Below are positions 62,973-64,000 of a stretch of DNA of 64,000 bases, one piece after another. Each line of letters begins with the position of its first letter. The first letter of the stretch is position 1. The position numbers were made by a program, and so were the translations under genes. The notes under the pieces are model-generated. The model was not told the origin of the DNA, did not search any database, and saw only the letters and a program-made list of their open reading frames with translations. This DNA comes from Planctomycetota bacterium. GTDB lineage: Bacteria; Planctomycetota; UBA1135; JADKAF01. The stretch is from NCBI GenBank assembly GCA_016793245.1, contig JAEUHW010000057.1:1-64000 (forward strand). The letters are read 5' to 3'.

Positions 62973-64000
62973 TCAGCGCTTCTTCGACCCGGACTTCTTC
63001 GAGCCCGAGGGCTTCTTCGCGGCGTCGGTCTTCTTCGCCGCCTTCGCCGGCGCCGACTTCCGCTCGGCCGCCTTCTTCTCGGCGGGCTTCTTCGCCTCGG
63101 CCTTCTTCTCCGCGGCGCGCTTCTCGGCAGCCTGCTTGTCCGCGGCCTTCTTCGCGGCCTTCGCGGCGGCGGCTTCCTTCGCCTTCTCCTCGCGAGCCTT
63201 GGCCTCGGCCTTCTTCTTCTCCGCGGCGGCCTTGGCCTTCTCCTCCGCGGCCTGCTTGTCCGCCTTCGCCTTCTCGACGGCCTTCAGCTTCTCCTGCTTC
63301 GCGTGCTCGGCATCGGCCTTGGCCTTCTCCTTCGCGGCGATCGCGGCTTCCTTCGCGGCGATCTTCTCGGCCTTCTCGCGCTCCCGCACCGCGGCCTTCT
63401 CGGCGGCGAGCCGCGCGGCTTCCGCCGCGCGCTCCTCCGCGGCGCGCTGCTCGGCGGCCTTCTTCTCGGCTTGCTTCTTGTCGGCGATCACCTTCTCCGA
63501 CATCGGACAGAAGGACGCGAGCTTGCAGAGATCGCACGCGGGGTTGCGCGCATCGCAGGTCTCGATGCCGATGCGGATCAAGCCGAGCTGGAGCTGCAGC
63601 CGATCGAGCTCGGCCCCGAGATCCTCCAGATCCTTCACGGTCTTCTTGGAGGAGCTGCTCTTGCCGATCAAGCCGAGTCGCTGAGCCACGCGGGCGAGAT
63701 CGACCTGATGAGCGATCGTCCCGACCGGTTCACGCGAGAGCGTGAGGTAGTGGATCATCGACGCATCGAGCGTCGGGACGGCGCTCCAGAAGCGCTCTCG
63801 CTCCTCGGCACCCATCTCGTTCAGGAACTCGGGCTCGAGATCGTTGCGCTGGAGGTGGAAACCCACCAACGCATCGCGAACCGCCTGCGACGGCGCATGC
63901 ACGTCCTCGAGCTCGAGCCGCTGGAGCACGGGCTCGATCTCGGTCACATGGCTCACGCGGAGCTCGTTCCAATCGACGAACTCTTGCCGGAACGCCTGGA
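62973..64000 (-). CDS. Endonuclease III-like protein with Lys/Ala-rich tail (5' end missing)
   Basis: The gene is cut by the right edge; the frame is open to 64000 ('AFRQEFVDWNELRVSHVTE' precedes a possible GTG at 63956). Numbered from that GTG, the cluster is Cys134-x6-Cys141-x2-Cys144-x5-Cys150, exactly the endonuclease III 4Fe-4S spacing. The helix-hairpin-helix is not clear in the visible part. The remaining 177 residues are nearly all Lys, Ala, Glu and Arg ('EKKAAEQRAAEERAAEAARL', 'KPAEKKAAERKSAPAKAAKK'), like a histone H1 tail. It is presumably a DNA glycosylase or lyase with extra DNA-binding tail. Confidence 0.8.
   Translation of the reverse strand, partial: QAFRQEFVDWNELRVSHVTEIEPVLQRLELEDVHAPSQAVRDALVGFHLQRNDLEPEFLNEMGAEERERFWSAVPTLDASMIHYLTLSREPVGTIAHQVDLARVAQRLGLIGKSSSSKKTVKDLEDLGAELDRLQLQLGLIRIGIETCDARNPACDLCKLASFCPMSEKVIADKKQAEKKAAEQRAAEERAAEAARLAAEKAAVREREKAEKIAAKEAAIAAKEKAKADAEHAKQEKLKAVEKAKADKQAAEEKAKAAAEKKKAEAKAREEKAKEAAAAKAAKKAADKQAAEKRAAEKKAEAKKPAEKKAAERKSAPAKAAKKTDAAKKPSGSKKSGSKKR

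Overview
The window is about 64 kb of very GC-rich bacterial chromosome. It most resembles a member of the Planctomycetota, though no marker here proves that. The hints are secreted parallel beta-helix and PKD/LamG proteins, Tat-exported Gfo/Idh/MocA oxidoreductases, a TPR protein with a C-terminal end-of-group segment, many large GT-C or YfhO-type membrane proteins, and an HNH-free IS200-like REP-associated transposase with a Lys-rich N-terminus. High GC fills the non-coding frames with Arg/Ala-rich pseudo-ORFs. I kept only frames with credible protein composition, motifs or genomic fit, and I moved many starts inward.

Layout. 259-344: tRNA-Leu(UAA). 342-4447 (minus): a secreted lyase-like protein and a GT-C-type membrane protein. 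4531-5036: a small one-helix membrane protein, then seven tandem 32-bp hairpin repeats. 5063-17295 (minus): polysaccharide deacetylase, GNAT acetyltransferase, B12-type radical SAM protein, two small unknown proteins, PBP1C (pbpC) and a thioester-containing alpha-2-macroglobulin. 17930-22917 (plus): a TPR protein and two multi-pass membrane proteins. 23060-26150: two diverged copies of a RAYT (Y1 transposase-like) element with long inverted arms and REP-like hairpins, one intact and one broken. 26327-34064: a further GT-C protein and a divergently transcribed pair of overlapping YfhO-like proteins. 34091-39920 (minus): a tricorn-type protease and a PKD/LamG secreted protein.

40055-44407 (minus) is a tight operon: Tat-exported oxidoreductase, ApbE flavin transferase, second oxidoreductase, membrane c-type cytochrome. 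44689-45726 holds a 37-bp hairpin-repeat array that runs into the 3' end of an Hsp33-like gene. 45810-49002 (plus) is an operon of an AlaA-like aminotransferase, a PhyH-type dioxygenase, YtxJ and exonuclease III, with ATGA overlaps at two of its three junctions. 49135-51995 (minus): two paralogous exported alpha-toroid-like proteins. 52154-55805 (plus): a PEP-CTERM/EpsH1-type glycosyltransferase, a peroxiredoxin-fold protein lacking its peroxidatic Cys, and a beta-helix protein.

55908-64000 (minus) is a housekeeping-like block: an actin-like ATPase beside a coiled-coil protein, ssb, prmC, an unknown membrane protein, prfA, a Maf pyrophosphatase and an endonuclease III-like protein with a Lys/Ala-rich tail, which is cut by the window edge.

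The most unusual items are four. First, the actin/coiled-coil pair, a candidate two-component filament system. Second, the long-armed RAYT elements. Third, two families of tandem hairpin repeats, one sharing its hairpin with a distant convergent gene junction and one encoding the tail of a neighbouring protein. Fourth, the A2M-pbpC operon with two unknown downstream proteins.
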